Position numbers and translations under genes: made by a program. A stretch of DNA of 5,305 bases from assembly GCA_028285025.1 (NCBI GenBank), contig JANQQH010000055.1, forward strand, positions 1-5,305. Reading direction: 5' to 3'. The notes under the pieces are model-generated. The model made no database searches. It saw only the letters and a list, made by a program, of their open reading frames with translations, and was not told where the DNA came from. This DNA is from Hyphomicrobiaceae bacterium. GTDB lineage: Bacteria > Pseudomonadota > Alphaproteobacteria > Rhizobiales > HXMU1428-3. This document shows positions 5,027-5,305 of the stretch, piece by piece (within the stretch, counting starts at the first letter, position 1; each line of letters starts with the position of its first letter).

Positions 5027-5305
5027 GTGAGCGGACACCATTTGTCATCTGCTGATACGCCGCAATCGGTGCGGGTTATGGCGCTGGCCAATCAAAAAGG
5101 CGGCGTGGGTAAAACGACAACGGCGATTAATTTAGGGACCGCTTTGGCAGCGGTCGGCGAGCGGGTCATCATTATTGATATTGACCCGCAAGGAAATGCG
5201 AGCACGGGCCTTGGGGTTGAAGACGATCAGCGGTCCGTCTCTATTTGTGATGTGTTGCGGCGTGAAGCTTTATTGACCCAAGCGATGATACAGACCCGGG
5301 TGCCG
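5027..5305 (+). CDS. parA: ParA, chromosome-partitioning ATPase, N-terminal part
   Basis: The first 93 residues are present and the gene runs off the window end. ParA binds DNA non-specifically as an ATP dimer, and ParB at parS stimulates its ATPase to move the origin. The deviant Walker A motif KGGVGKTT (24-31, with signature Lys24 and catalytic Lys29) and the following [13 protein letters not shown] (51-63) are diagnostic of the ParA/MinD superfamily. Residues 15-23 (VRVMALANQ) form the usual first beta strand. Two adjacent GTG codons (5024 and 5027) compete as start. GAGGAG at 5014-5019 lies 4 and 7 bases away, so GTG 5027 is preferred. The N terminus carries about 13 extra polar residues before the conserved fold. 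The position after rsmG and the nearby parS sites support the chromosomal ParA rather than a plasmid paralogue. parB is expected just downstream. Confidence 0.96.
   Translation, partial: MSGHHLSSADTPQSVRVMALANQKGGVGKTTTAINLGTALAAVGERVIIIDIDPQGNASTGLGVEDDQRSVSICDVLRREALLTQAMIQTRVP

Noticed and set aside
1..5305. CRISPR array, tRNA, rRNA or riboswitch
   Set aside because: No regularly spaced repeats, cloverleaf-like sequence, rRNA segments or recognisable riboswitch cores were seen on reading both strands.

Overview
The window appears to come from an alphaproteobacterial chromosome close to the replication origin. It runs from the 3' third of mnmG (gidA), through rsmG (gidB), to the start of parA. 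This is the conserved mnmG-rsmG-parA(-parB) neighbourhood. The assignment rests on gene order, the RsmG and ParA protein sequences, and several copies of the ParB-binding centromere site parS (TGTTTCACGTGAAACA). I cannot name a genus. The mnmG and rsmG ends are visibly richer in G+C than the AT-rich DNA between them.

Layout: mnmG 3' part (+, 1-651); a gene of unknown function with one N-terminal membrane anchor (+, about 881-1801); a convergent small coiled-coil protein gene (-, 1790-2197); a truncated, decayed copy of the rsmG 5' end with its upstream region (2313-2562), joined directly to a decayed copy of the last 27 codons plus stop of mnmG (2582-2665); a secreted PQQ-type aldose sugar dehydrogenase gene (-, 2845-3981); intact rsmG (+, 4293-4940); and parA, cut by the window end (+, 5027-5305).

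The main result is structural. Between mnmG and rsmG lies the scar of an old tandem duplication. The order is mnmG end - cargo A - rsmG start | mnmG end - cargo B - rsmG. This is the order expected if a segment from the mnmG 3' end to about rsmG codon 54 was duplicated head to tail. Each copy of the mnmG-rsmG gap now holds different cargo. The duplication also doubled a pair of parS-like sites, giving five in about 4.2 kb: one in mnmG, two at the pseudo-rsmG, two at the real rsmG. The pseudogene has diverged, yet all 32 bases of its two parS sites match the intact copy. This suggests the relic may be kept as centromere DNA.

How the genes relate: MnmG (tRNA U34 modification) and RsmG (16S rRNA m7G methylation) are translation-quality genes. 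ParA, with ParB and parS, drives origin segregation. The cargo genes have no evident link to these roles. Because an opposite-strand gene separates rsmG from mnmG, rsmG-parA probably uses its own promoter. A promoter-like sequence overlapping a degenerate parS site is preserved in both copies.
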